Positions 32,126 through 43,559 of a stretch of 64,000 nucleotides of DNA are shown here, in pieces. The stretch covers positions 13,168,072 to 13,232,071 of the forward strand of contig OX419338.1 of assembly GCA_948470475.1 (NCBI GenBank), given 5' to 3'. The position numbers and the translations under genes are program-made. How positions within the stretch are numbered: position 1 is the first letter of the stretch; every line of letters starts with the position of its first letter. Below the pieces are notes generated by a model. That model was given only the letters and a program-made list of their open reading frames with translations, was not told the origin of the DNA and made no database searches. This DNA is from Galaxea fascicularis (lineage: Eukaryota > Cnidaria > Anthozoa > Scleractinia > Euphylliidae).

Positions 32126-33567
32126 CTAACTGTGGCCTGAACGAACTGCGCCATGGCGGTCCTGTGTAACCACTTCGACAACACCCATTGGCCACTCTCC
32201 ACGAGGACTGTGTTCATCAGCTATGAGAACCAAATCGCCAACAGCTACATTGCGGCGCGGGCGGATCCATTTCTGTCTTTCTTGAAGGGAGAGCAAGTAC
32301 TCCTTCACCCATGGTCTCCAAAAAATGTTGCTCAGGTATTGTGCTTGTCTCCAGCATCTTGTGAACTTGCTTGTGGATGTAGTGGAGAAATCTCCAGGGG
32401 CAAGACTCAGATTCCGGTGAGACAACAAAAGATGATTCGGCATTAAAGGTTCCAAGTCCTTAGGATCCTCAGTTATTCTCGTTAGTGGGCGATCGTTCAG
32501 GATTTTCTCTACTTCGGCCATGACAGTGAGGAGGGTCTCGTCGTTGACTATCTGATTTCCAAGGAGAGCGCGCAATATCTTGCGAGCAGAACGAATCATC
32601 CTCTCCCAGACTCCTCCTCGATGACTTGCTTGTGGGGGATTAAAGTACCATTGAATACCACGCTTACGAACCTTTCCGTAAGGCGTGACTGATTCCACAT
32701 CTCGAGCGCTTTCTTCACCTCAGATTCCGCTCCTTTGAAGTTAGAACCGTTATCACTGTAGACTTCGATTGGGGTCCCGCGCCTACTGACAAATCTAGAA
32801 AACGCCATCAGAAAGGAATCAGTTGACAAATCTTGAGATATTTCAATATGCACAGCTCGCATGGCCAGACAGGTGAAAATACAACCATATCGTTTAATTC
32901 GACTTCTCTTCAGCTTGACTGGTATAGGACCGAAGTAGTCAATTCCAACTGCTGTGAAGGGGGCACCTTCTGGCGTAACGCGTGCTGCAGGTAGCGGAGC
33001 CATAATCTGTGCTTCTGGCTTTGCGTTCCATTTCCTACACGGGATACACTTGTTGACCACTCGTCTGACGGCTGAACCTCCTTTTAAAACCCAAAATTTC
33101 TTTCTTATGGCAGCCAAAACTTGACTTACTCCAACATGGCCTATCTGATGATAATGGTGAATTATCAGGTCAGTTAAATCATGCTTGCCTTGAAGAACTA
33201 TAGGATGCCTCGAGATATAACCGAGATTTTCTGCATTCTCGAGACGACCACCGACTCTGATTAGGCCATCAACAATTATTGGATTGAGTTTGCGCAGAGG
33301 GCTGACATACGAACCATTGCTCAATCGTTTTACCGATGCTCTGGAGGCACGTCTGCGTTGCTGTATTTCAGACATCAGCGCAGTCAGCTCTCTTGGGAAG
33401 TACAGTATTTGTAGATATTTTATGATCGTCACCTCAGCATTTTGAACTTCTCGGAAAGATAGTTCTCCTGTTTCAACTTCTTTCTTTGCAATTCTGCCTG
33501 CACGGTACAGCAGGTAATTCTTGAAGCGTCTCAGCCAGGCTAGCGCCTTTTTCAGGCCATACCACAC
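32126..33567 (-). pseudogene. BEL/Pao integrase
   Basis: Two overlapping frames: 33,567-32,596 and 32,698-32,126. The first holds the H-H-C-C zinc finger (HHYHQIGH at about residues 137-144, CIPC at 174-177) and two catalytic Asp (VGIDYFGP at about 210, YSDNGSNF at about 272). The second frame has the catalytic Glu in [10 protein letters not shown], followed by the conserved C-terminal LNDRPLT and [12 protein letters not shown] segment. One frameshift near 32,690 separates the second Asp from the Glu, so no single polypeptide has the whole active site. Confidence 0.9.
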
Positions 33568-34205
33568 GAGGAGTAATGATGAAGTAATAAGTCAAATCCT
33601 TGATCTTGTGATATAGCGTGCGTCTGACCTTTCTTAGACCTCTTGACGCTCAGGTCATCTTTGTCGATGTCAGGTAAGTGTGTTGGCTGAGTTAGCCACT
33701 GACTTTCATCCTCTAACAAGAACTTCGGACCTTCGAGCCAGATCTTTAGTTTGGTACATTCATGGGAATTAAGACCACGGGAGGCGTAATCTGCTGAATT
33801 CACCTCAGAGCTAATATGACGCCACTGAGACGGAGTTGAAATATCGTGGATCGTTGTCAGTCGATTGGAAACGAATGTCTGGAATCTGGTGTGGCTGTTG
33901 TTGATGTACTGCAAAACTATAGTAGAATCGGTCCAAAACGTGACTTCGTGTATGGGTAACGTGAGCTCATCTTTGATTTGTTTGTGAAGCTTTACAGCGA
34001 CTGTGGCGCCGGTTAGCTCCAGTCGTGGTACTGTCACAGTCTTCAAAGGAGCAACTCTTGCCTTGCCCAGAAGGATGCTACACGCGACATTACCAAGAGC
34101 ATCATTCAGGCGGAGGTAGGAAACGGCCCCATAGCCATCTTTCGAGGCATCTGAAAAATGATGCAGTTGGATGGAAGAAAGTTCGTCAAACCCTTTAGGT
34201 TTCAC
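33552..34205 (-). pseudogene. BEL/Pao RNase H region
   Basis: 217 codons with HHFSDASKDGYGAVSYLR (first catalytic Asp), VPRLELTGA (Glu), TFWTDSTIVLQYI (Asp) and NSADYASRG (Asp). It joins the RT frame by a 4-base overlap in another frame. The usual RT-connection segment that begins SSIYDPLG is absent between RT and this domain, showing an internal deletion of roughly 270 bp. At its 3' end a 2-base GT duplication near 33,570 breaks the frame into integrase. Confidence 0.88.
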
Positions 34206-35266
34206 ACAACAGCTAAAATTCCTCGCCTAGTGTTGGCTTTAACGTCGGGAATGGTCCGGAACCCAAAGGTGTCGTCTTCCGTGTTCCACTGCATACCAAG
34301 GACGCGATCAATCGGTAAAACTTCTAAGTCTAAGTCAAGACTCTTTACTGACGGTGCTAGGTCTTTCTCAGCGACTGAAGCCAAGACCTCTCGACGATTA
34401 CTAAACCATTTCGTTAAGCGGAAGTCTCCTCTACGCAATAATGCTGGTAGGTCTTCAACCAATCGTACTGCTTCTTCAATAGTAGCGACCGATTTAACGC
34501 AATCATCAACGTAGAAGTTCCTGTTAACCGTGTCGATGGTTTCTACATCAAAGTTCCTTTTATTGTCCTCTGCAGTTTTCTTCAGAGCAAAACTTGCGCA
34601 GCTAGGAGATGACTTAGCTACGAACAAGTGAACAAGCATCTGGTGATCCTCTGCTTTCTTAGAGAGATCGCCGTCAGGCCACCACAAAAACAACAAAGCA
34701 CATGTATCTTGAGGAGAGACTCTTACTTGATGAAACATCTTCTCTATATCAGCCATAAGCCCAATTCGCTCTTGACGAAAACGAAGCAGTACTCCGACGA
34801 GACTATTGGTTAAATCCGGGCCTTGGAGAAGCTGTTCGTTGAGTGACGTATTGCGAAACTTAGCTGCACAGTCAAAGACAACTCTAACCTTATCTGGCTT
34901 CTGTGGGTGAACAACAGGATGGTGGGGAAGATACCACACAAAACTCGACACTTGATTACCAGGTACTTTTCTTGCGTGACCTTGTGCAATGTAGACTTCA
35001 ACAGTATCTCTGTACTTCGTTTGAAGATCTTTGTCCTTTTCCAAACGTCTTTTGAGAAGTTCAAGTCTTTTTTCTGCCATAGGTCTGTTATTTGGTAGAC
35101 ACGGTTTGTCGTACTTCCAAGGAGGTGAGAGCTGATAATGGCCATCGACCATCTGGACGATACGTTCCATAATTGCCAGCGCTCTTTTATCTTCAATAGA
35201 CATCATCTCTTTAGATGACGCAGCCGACTCACTAAACTCTGCGTTGTACATACGTTCCATTTGCAC
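34202..35266 (-). pseudogene. BEL/Pao reverse transcriptase
   Basis: A 354-codon open frame with VRVVFDCAAKF (about 127), LMADIEKMFHQV with catalytic Asp at about 173, and FYVDD at about 251-255. These are the polymerase catalytic residues, all intact. The frame stops after RRGILAVV, exactly where the BEL connection domain should start, because of the deletion described for the RNase H region. Neighbours in order are protease upstream and RNase H downstream. Confidence 0.92.
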
Positions 35267-35289
35267 TGACAGCGTTTCTTGTTCCCCAC

Positions 35290-35838
35290 TTAAGAAATCA
35301 CGTTTGCACCAAGGCTGCTTGTACCATCAATTGGACCGATGAGTGTCCAACCAAGCAGTGTCCGTGCTGCATAGGGCTGTTTACACCGACCACGGCGCTC
35401 TTCAAAGACCCAATGCGCCTCGGGAACATCATTGCCTATTAAGATGGTTACTCCTTTATCAAGCTTAGGTATACTAATACCCTGGAGATGCGGCCAATCA
35501 CGAATATCTTCAGTGCTGGTTATGCTCTCCTTCGAGACAGGTAGCTTTTCAACAGACCAAACACGATCTAACTCTATGTATTCATCAGACAACAGGGCTT
35601 TCACAGTAAGACTCACTTCTTCTCCAGACCGTCTGGTTCTTTCGGCATTAATGGTTGTTAGAGAAAACGACGTTGGGGAACCCCTGATTCCTAATTCATC
35701 CAAAAGATGTTGCAGGCACAGAGTAGTGTCAGAACCATCGTCAAGGAAAGCATATGTCTCCACCTCTCGACCATCCTTAGCAGAAACTCGGACGGGCACG
35801 ATCCTCAAACTAATTCTTGTTTTGCTGGCGTTTGTCAC
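35290..35838 (-). CDS. BEL/Pao aspartic protease domain (DUF1758-like)
   Basis: 182 codons. The active-site motif is AFLDDGSDTTL at about residues 30-40, giving D-x-G-S in place of the more usual D-S/T-G, as is common for BEL/Pao. A glycine-rich flap region and VTILIGNDV with FGWTLIGP-type C-terminal sequence (TLLGWTLIGPI) follow. The peptidase would cut the gag-pol polyprotein. The frame itself looks unbroken. Confidence 0.85.
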   Translation of the reverse strand: MTNASKTRISLRIVPVRVSAKDGREVETYAFLDDGSDTTLCLQHLLDELGIRGSPTSFSLTTINAERTRRSGEEVSLTVKALLSDEYIELDRVWSVEKLPVSKESITSTEDIRDWPHLQGISIPKLDKGVTILIGNDVPEAHWVFEERRGRCKQPYAARTLLGWTLIGPIDGTSSLGANVIS

Positions 35839-38120
35839 AAAATCTGCCCCGGCCTCGATGTGATGCGGACTTGCTTCAGCTGGTTTTTCAAGAGTTTGTC
35901 TTGACCCAGTGTCAGAATTTCAGAGGCATCATGCGATCGCGATCTTATGGGCGTATTTGAAGCCATGGGAGTGTCCACCAAACTTGGTGGGTGCAGCAGG
36001 GAATGGTGCCTTTCTCCACAGCCACTCAGCAAACAGGCTCCAAGACTTCTGCATCGCCTAGCAACATGATTAGGCTTCAAACAATTTTCACACAAATTTT
36101 GTTTTCCAACAAAATCCTTCATCTGAGCGTACCGCCTTGTCTCGGAACTTGAAGCACTTCTCTAACTCATGTCTTCCACCACAGAACTTGCATTTGACTT
36201 GACTATCCGTTGATGAATTCTGTTTTGAGCGTTTGCTGTAAGCTGTATTGGCTTGATTACTGTCATCCTTTCCAGCTCGTGTCAAAGCTAGCACAGTACC
36301 GTCACCTTCAACTCCTTTTTTAAGGGGTCTTGTCATTCTTGACTCTCCATACTTGGCTCCAACTAACTTCCCGAACTCAGTGTTTGCAACGAGAGCCGTT
36401 TTCTCAAGAAAGTCCGTCAGATCAGAAAAGGTAGGTTCAGAACCTCTTTCCAACACCTTGCCTGTCTCATCCGCCCATTTCGCTTGCAAGTGCACAGGAA
36501 GACGCATAACAATCTTCTTCAGAGTGTTGATATCCGCTTGATAGTTTAATTCCGCAGAATTCAATTGACAAATTCGCATATCACGTGCGAGCTAAAAGAG
36601 AGTCTCTCCCCATCTGAGGACTTCAGCTGAGGTCCCTTGAAAACTTTTTCGATAAGAGATCGAATAATAACATGTCGTTGTCCAAAGTTCTTCCTGAGAA
36701 TTTCACGAGCAGCTTTGTATCCTTCAGGCCCTGGCAAAATTACACAGTTTTCAATTGCCTCCTTGGCTTTCCCTGTGCAGTACTGGATCAAATGAGATAG
36801 CCTCACATAATCATCTGTGGTCATAGACTCCACGTTTACCTCAAAATTCTTGATAAATCTGGGGTACTTCGAGGGATCGCCATTAAAGTACAAAAATTCT
36901 CGTTTCGGCATGTCCAACTTCTCAAGCCCAACAACAACTTTATCCATAGACATCCGTTGTTGTTCCATCATTCTTTGAAATTTGTCCGTTGTTTCGTCAT
37001 AAAAATCACTTTTCTCGTAATGACGCCCTTGGAATGGAGTACCTGACACACGACCTTTAACTTCCGGGGCGATACTATTTCCGGTAAAATTCTTCGCTTC
37101 TGGTACTTCTTTCACTTCCGGTAAAGTGGGTCATTTGGCTTCCGATATTACGTGTCCTTCAACACCAGCTTGCTTTGGGACAGCGGAAAACGATAATTCT
37201 TCCAAATATTTTTTTACGTTCTCGTGGCCTCTAACAGATCCTTCAGAGGAAAAAACGGCGTCCTAATCAACCTGCTCCCCCAGCTCAGCTTCAATCTCAG
37301 CCTGCTCTGCATCAAACCTGGCTAACATCACTTCGCTACGAATGTTCAAACGTTCCTTTTCGGCAAACAAACGAAAATTTTCTTCCTGAAGACGTAACGC
37401 AATTTCAGTTTCCTTTATCTCCTGCTCTCCGAGAAGCCTTTTCACTTTAAGCTAAGCCATTGCACACTTGACATTCCGTGCTGACAATTGACTCCCTTGT
37501 TTCGAACTCTTTCCCCCTGGGCATAATTGACTCGATGCCTTATTACCGCCACGTGCGTCTTGAGACACATTAGATGTGTCCGTTCTCAACTCAACACTAC
37601 GCCCTGCCGCTCGATTATCCACAGCATTGGCATCCTTAATTTCTTGAAATTCCTCATCTAATTCTACAACATGCCACAGGCACTTTCGACTTTAATTCAA
37701 ACCCAGAAATGTTCACAATTCCTTCTTCGTAAGCTCCTCGTCTTACCGTTGCGTAAACATTGTGTAGCCATTTCTTATATTTATCCTCAAACAATTGCAT
37801 TCGATAACGTAGTCTAGCGAAATACGCTCTCTATCTTCTGGCTACAAACCCAGGTGATACCACTGTGCGCTAGCCCGTTTAAGCTTCTCAAATATACTAA
37901 CCAACGAACTATGCTTTTTAACTACTTCATCTGAAGCAACTTGCTGTGAAAATAGCGGTTCCAGTTGGCTTATAATTTGTGTAATGTGTCCACGGTAGGC
38001 GCTAATCGACCGACCCAAGTTGGCTTCCTCACCTTCCAAAGACATCATGAGTAAAAACTTCAATATTCCAACTTGAAACTCCTTTGATCCATCGCCAATC
38101 AAACAGTCAACTTCTACCAA
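35835..38120 (-). pseudogene. BEL/Pao gag region, broken into at least five frames
   Basis: Starting just inside the 5' LTR: 38,120-37,842 (N-terminal helical segment), 37,445-37,263 (coiled coil rich in Glu/Arg), 37,115-36,561 (FNGDPSKYPRFIKNF and YCTGKAKEAI, typical of Pao gag), 36,579-36,088 (ending in CKFCGGRHELEKC), 36,122-35,835 (CENCLKPNHVARRC and GCGERHHSLLHP). The two Cys clusters are nucleic-acid-binding knuckles. Several small indels separate the frames, so gag is dead. Confidence 0.85.
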
Positions 38121-38139
38121 AGTCGTTCGTTAAGTACTA

Positions 38140-38579
38140 TGTAACCGAAGTTACGTGTATTCGTGCTCACACAGTTTATTGTAAAAACATCCACACTCCT
38201 ACGGTACTGTACACGATAAAATGAAAAATACAAACAATACAAAGTTAAGAAAATGCATTAACGAAAATAAAAAACGTTCAAATGTATGATAGAGTTAAAA
38301 AATATATTTACCTTAACGGTGCACTGACTTAACGAAAAAAACAGTTATGGTCCGTAAACCTCCATAAAAAATTGCGACAAAAACGTTGACAAACAAGACT
38401 GGATTTATAACCTAAAGCTAGAGAAATTACGTAACGTTGCGTAACAACATGGTGACACTAAAGACAAAGTAAACAATAGAGGGAATACAAACTACAAAAA
38501 AAAGGACAGCTAATTAACAACTAGACGCGACATACACGAAATAAACTAAAGAAAAATTTGAATTAGTTTCGCGGTAACA
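38140..38579 (-). repeat. 5' LTR of the BEL/Pao element (440 bp)
   Basis: Near-identical partner of 31,379-31,818. On the minus strand the element would be transcribed from here. The outer end is followed by AATGA at 38,580-38,584. Confidence 0.93.
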
Positions 38580-38783
38580 AATGATTTTGGGATCAATTTG
38601 ACGTACGACTTCTAAGTCAAACTTTCGAAATTTCTCGATTGTGCGGCCCCCAACGCCATGACAATGAATATCCGCAATATCACTAAGGCTGCTAAACGCA
38701 TGCTTATGCCGCTTCTTCTGCACAAACGCCGCTAGTCGGTGAACAAAAGAGTGCCTAATTATTACCACGCGATGTTTAGCCAT
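38580..38783 (-). pseudogene. SGNH/GDSL-type hydrolase of the recombinase element, N-terminal part
   Basis: An ATG at 38,783 starts MAKHRVVIIRHSFVHRL, where HSF marks SGNH block I with the catalytic Ser. DIHCHGVGGRTIEKF (block II Gly) and VVRQIDPKI follow. At 38,584 the frame meets the BEL LTR. Skipping the 7.2-kb insertion continues directly into block III at 31,378. Upstream, 38,784-38,909 stays open but looks non-coding. Confidence 0.8.
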
Positions 38784-39002
38784 AGAAGTAGAAAAATGAG
38801 CGGGCACTAACAGCAAGGTAAACCTAAGCTTACCGATAGCCAAAATAATTATAAACACCCTTATTTGAGTAAAGGTTAGGGCTACAAAAGTTGAACTTGC
38901 CTGTTTCAACGAAAGAAAGTGAATTAAGCCTCGAAAGCTAAACAGGTATCACGATCGGCGCTGGCAGAAAAAGGGGCGAGGGATAGCAGAGGTCACGAAT
39001 TT

Positions 39003-39078
39003 GTACCTCGCTCCGCGTGTGGTGTGGCCCATTATCATTAAAAGCCATTATCGCGCTAAGACAATAATGGGCCATTTA
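39003..39078 (-). mobile_element. 5'-terminal segment of recombinase element copy B
   Basis: Matches 24,541-24,666 of copy A in two blocks (TACCTCGCTCCGCGTGTGGT and ATCGCGCTAAGACAATAATG). Beyond it the terminal direct repeat seen in copy A is missing, replaced by AT microsatellite, so copy B is truncated on this side. Confidence 0.6.
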
Positions 39079-39095
39079 AAGCTAAACAGAGATCA

Positions 39096-39098
<3 letters not shown>

Positions 39099-39150
<52 letters not shown>
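39099..39150. repeat. (AT)n microsatellite
   Basis: Uninterrupted AT dinucleotides directly before the flanking direct repeat. Confidence 0.95.
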
Positions 39151-39154
<4 letters not shown>

Positions 39155-39903
39155 GACCTTATGAAAACCAGGTCGACGAAAATTCGAGGCTTTTTAGAAC
39201 TTCCTTTGCTATTACCTCCGTTGTTCAACAAGGACACTTAACTTTTTGCTTATTACCAGATTACAGTGTAGACGAAAGGAAAAAAAAAAGAACATGGCTA
39301 TTTGCTATATCACTAGACGTGAAATCGACGTAACCTCTGACCTGAACTATCGTGTGGGCAGTAGTGTCAGTTTTGCCCAAATCTTGCTTTGAAACGTCGG
39401 CCTTGCCGAGAGCAAAGTTGCCGTCGGAAAGAGGCATCGATTTCCACGAAATCAAGCAACGTTTTAAACCGAATTCCCTGGTGGCTAACACAAATAACAG
39501 CAAGCTCTTGGTAAATTACATCTACGTAAACATGTGGCAAATGTTACGACTAGATTTGAGGCCGGAAATCACCCATTACGACACTTATTATGACGGAAAG
39601 AGGCATCGATTTCCACGAAATCAAGCAACGTTTTAAACCGAATTCCCTGGCGGCTAACACAAACAACACCAAGCTCTTGGTAAATTACATCTACGTAAAC
39701 ATGTGGCAAATGTTACGACTAGATTTGAGGCCGGAAATCACACATTATGACACTTCAAATTATCACAACACTTATCAGATCACTAACATAGAATCGCTAA
39801 AGCCGCAAGGGCGGTAATAAGTCGGGAAACTGGAAAAACTTACAGTTTTCGCGCAGAAATACAGAGGCAAATCTTGTCGTCGCCTGATAGTTACTTGAAG
39901 TCT
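39151..39903 (+). repeat. Direct repeat flanking the Penelope-like element, left copy
   Basis: ACCTGACCTTATGAAAACCA to ATAGTTACTTGAAGTC repeats at 43,595-44,179 with few changes. The left copy contains an extra tandem duplication of about 168 bp: GGAAAGAGGCATCGATTTCC at 39,427 and again at 39,595. Each copy contains an open frame of about 95 codons without recognisable domain. They could be terminal repeats of the intervening element or two copies of another repeat. Confidence 0.8.
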
Positions 39904-39905
39904 TT

Positions 39906-40190
39906 AGGGGGAGCAGGGTTGGCGCAGTGGTGAGAGCGCTCGCCTTCCACCAATGTGTCCCGGGTTCGATTCTGGGCTCGGCATCATAAGTGGTCTGAGT
40001 TTGTTGGTTCTCTACTCTGCTCCGAGAGGTTTTTCTCCGGGTACTCCGGTTTTCCCCTCTCTCCAAAAACCAACATTTCATTTGATTTAGTTTGATTTGA
40101 GAATTGTAAAATAACTTAGAATTGTAAAGTATTGAAATTTGTTAAATACTTATTAAATTATTATTATTATTTATTATTATTAATGTCATA
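39906..40190 (+). mobile_element. tRNA-derived SINE
   Basis: The head has an A box (TTGGCGCAGTGG at about 39,919) and a B box (GGGTTCGATTCTGG at about 39,963) for Pol III. The body contains GTTCTCTACTCTGCTCCGAG and CTCCGGGTACTCCGG, and the tail is a (TTA)n-rich 3' end near 40,155-40,185. The structure is that of a tRNA-headed SINE. The partner LINE is not identified. Confidence 0.78.
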
Positions 40191-40442
40191 ACAAGGTCCT
40201 CAAAGGGGGCCCCTAAACAATGTAATAGATTCCCAATTGAAAGCCCTTGAATGAAAAACCAAACACAAACATAACAGAATCCCCCAATAGAGTTTTTGAA
40301 CAAAGACAGCAACGACTAAGTGAAGGCTAACAAAACAAAAGGGCAGGATTACAAACTGGAAAAATTCAAAGCTAGATGGGAGCTAACGAGGTCCTACAGA
40401 CAGCAAAAATAACGATGATTACAAATTTGGGCTGAAAAGAAT

Positions 40443-43280
40443 TTACACTACAATAGGGACAAAGTCAACTGTTGTAGCAGATACGATTTTTGGATTTGAA
40501 TTCACGCCTTTTGTTAAGACCGTGTGGATATAATGAAAAGAGTTGTGAGGTCCAATATGCTTCTCTGGTGAGGAGCAGTTGTTCAAGATGGGTTGCATTT
40601 TTGTGGTTTTCAATTTGTTCGATAATAATAAAACTAATTTGACAAATTTGATGCTCAAAAGAATTGTAATGGACCGCCAGCTCACATGTTCTTCTGTTCT
40701 TAAGCATTGATGATTTATGGTTACGAAAACGAAACTTGAATTCTGTTGAAGTGGAGCCCACGTACTGCTTTTTGCATTTGTTACAAGCAGCCAAATAAAT
40801 GACATTTTTGGAAGTGCAGCTTAATTTCTAATTAATCCTATATATGCGGCCCGTAGCAAAACTCTTAAACTTAGTATCTTGAATCAAAAAATGTTTACAA
40901 AGGTCACATCTTTTGTTACATTTGCAACAACCTCGATCATCTTCCGAGGTTTCATTTCTGGCTTCAATGTTCCGAAATTTAGATGGAGCTAAGATTTCTT
41001 TTAGGTTTTTTGTTCTGCGGTAAGCTGGAAAAATCGACTTTGATGGAAAAATCTCTAAAAGCTCAGGAGACAATCTAAGTAAGTGGGAATGTTTTTTAAT
41101 CACCTGCTGGATGTCTGGAAGAATTGGGTTGTAGTCAAGTACTAGAGGAAAAACCTTTTTCTTTGGCTTGACTCTTTTTGTTAGGAGTTCGGACCTCTCA
41201 TTGCTTAATGCTTTTTTCAAATTGTCTGTCCACTAATTCCTTGCTGTAATTTTGTGAGCACAGATATCCTTTATATTCTTCACATCTCTTGTTCAAAAAT
41301 TGGTCTGTAGAACAATTGCGTTTAATTCGAAGAGCCACCCCATAGGGGATTGCACGCATACAATGTGATGGGTGCGAACTCGAAAAAGGTAAATAAAGAT
41401 GACTATCGGTGGGCTTAGCATAAATATCAGTGATTATAAACCCATCTTGGAGGTGCAAAGTAAGATCTAGAACGTTGAGGCTACTCTCCGAATATACCAA
41501 TTCAAACTTGATGGTGGGATAGAGTGAATTAATATACTCCGTAAATTCTAGCAATTTCGGCAAACCAAGAGTCCAAAGATCAAACACATCATCTCTATAC
41601 CTCCACCAAAGCATAGGCTTGCTTGCATCTCCAAGTTTAGCCTTCTCATCAATTAATCCCATTGCCAAATCGGCGTAACTACAGGCATTTTTAGGGCCCA
41701 TGGCAGTGCCATGTTTCTGAATAAAATTTTGATCTGCAAATTGACAATTATTGATTTGAAGACAAATCTCAACAGCTTCGACTATACAATCCGTAGATGG
41801 AAATTTATCTTTCCTAGAATCAAGCGCCTTTCTAACAGCTGAGATTCCTAGGTTATTATCAATGTTGGGAAACATAGCCACAACACCCCAAGATACAAGC
41901 AAACTACCAGGGGGTAGGGGACCTTTCTCAGCATTTAAAGCCTGAATTTTGTTAATTAGATCACTTGTGTCTTTAACGAATGATGGAAGGTTCTGTGCTA
42001 AAGGCTTGAGATAAAACTCGGTGAAGGCAGAAAGTCTTTCGATTGACGTTCCACAGCAGGATGTAATTAATCGGAGTGGATTGCCCTCTTTATGTGTTTT
42101 CACATTACCAAAAGCTACCCCAGGTTTAGGTTCCAAATTGGTAACCCATGTGGCAATCTCTTGACTTATCTGACCTTCACCGAGCCATTTGCGTCCCCAA
42201 TTTTTGACCTTTTCAAAATGCTCCGGTGTTGGATCGCTATTCACCTTATTATAATGCAAGTTGTTGTTAAGTTGCCCTAACATTTTATCTTGATATTCTT
42301 CTTGATTAAGGATTACAAATCTAGAGCCCTTGTCTTTAATTCTGATAACTTTATCACTAGACTTAAGATTACGTAGTGCTAACCTTTCGTCTTTAGTTAA
42401 GTTGTCCTTGACAGTTCTCAGATTTTGGGGTTCCAGGATATCCTTTCTCACATTATTGATGAAGACTTCGACTTCTGGAGAACTACACTTAGGAGGCATC
42501 CAATTGGTAGGTGAAGGAATAGCTGGTAAACGATCATCAACTTTCCTTGGGTTTTCATCCGGATTTCTGCCATGATGGAAGAAGGCGAGGCGGATTCTCC
42601 TTTCAAATTTATCCAAATCATCGATTACCTTCTGCCAGTTGACATCCTTTGGCGTAGGACAGAACGCTGGTCCTTTAGTCAAAAGAGAGCGCTCTGCATC
42701 GGTGAGTTCAGAAGATGTTAGATTAATGGGATTTAAATCCGGCAAGTAGATATCTGGTCTTGCCACCACATCGTTCTCATCACGAGTAGGGGCTCTGTTA
42801 CTGGTCTGGGAAGTTCTTCGGAACCTCCTCAACCTGGTTCTTGAATTCTCCGGTGGTGTGAATTGATCTGATGGCGCTGGGTTGTAGGGAGTGGCCTGCC
42901 GAAACTTCTGTCGCGCTCTCCTCTTCAAATCAATCTCTACCTTTTCCATTTGTCTTTTAATTCTTCTCCAAATAGTCTTGGCGGCAGTTTCCTCGTTGTT
43001 GTTGAAAAGAAGTTCACATTCAAAATGTAATTGCCTCTGTAGAATTTTGGTCTTCGACCAAACCGCAGTAGAAATGTCCTTTAAAATATTGAGAGAAGCG
43101 CTGAGTGAATGCTGTCTACAGGACTCTTGTAAGCTCCCATTATCTTTGTCAAGTTGCAGTTTAAAAGGTAGCTTTAGACCTTTAGGAATGCGGCTTCGTT
43201 TGGTGCAGCGGACCAAGAAATAACCGTGGTGCTTGTAGCAAACTAGTTTGTGCCAAGTGTTTTGCCTAGCTTGTAATCAA
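40443..43280 (-). pseudogene. Near full-length Penelope-like element ORF (RT plus GIY-YIG), inactivated
   Basis: Frame 1 (43,216-41,198, 672 codons) holds a basic N-terminal region, then RT: VAFGNVKTHKEGNPLR (about 368-383), motif A LVSWGVVAMFP (about 440-450), GTAMGPKNACSYADL (about 503), and WRYRDDVFDLW (about 538-548). Motif A should carry Asp where Gly 444 stands, so the polymerase is dead. A one-base gain near 41,213 shifts to 41,220-40,828 (linker and Cys cluster CCKCNKRCDLC). An in-frame TAG at 40,828-40,830 interrupts just before the GIY-YIG endonuclease (VIYLAACN, YVGST, FRNHKSS; to 40,465). It shares its family with the 7.5-9.5 kb copies. Confidence 0.93.
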
Positions 43281-43559
43281 GACCTTTTCTTTTGTTACGT
43301 AACCTTAATTTCCATTTTCTGTGTACTATATAAAAGCCCGTAACTCTGCCACCCACAACCATTGTATATAGCTATTTTAATTTTTAACTTTTAAACTATC
43401 CTGAGGAAGGCCGAAGGCCGAAACGTCGATTAAACGCTGGAACTGTCAAGAGTTTGTCTCTTCGTCGTTTTATTATACCTATCTACAGATTTACGGAGAG
43501 ACATGTATCCTCTGGATCCTCTTACTGGGAGTTCATCGTGGGGTAAACTGCTTTCATTC

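Larger units (their letters stand above)
31374..38584 (-). mobile_element. Complete BEL/Pao LTR retrotransposon with 5-bp target duplication
   Basis: Two 440-bp LTRs bound a 6.3-kb internal region that encodes, on the minus strand, gag, DUF1758-type protease, RT, RNase H and integrase. The order PR-RT-RH-IN and the 5-bp duplication (AATGA, 31,374-31,378 and 38,580-38,584) fit BEL/Pao. LTRs differ at few positions, so the insertion is recent, but gag, pol and the integrase contain frameshifts and the RT-RNase H join has a deletion. It therefore cannot move by itself. It sits inside the SGNH ORF of the tyrosine-recombinase element. Confidence 0.95.

Noticed and set aside
39385..39410. GAAACGTCGG as a ribozyme core in the flanking direct repeats
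   Set aside because: No CTGANGA partner with a stem lies at a workable distance upstream.
39352..40081. 95-codon ORFs shared by the two direct repeats as a small gene family
   Set aside because: They lie wholly in repeated DNA, have no domain, and one is re-created by the tandem duplication.
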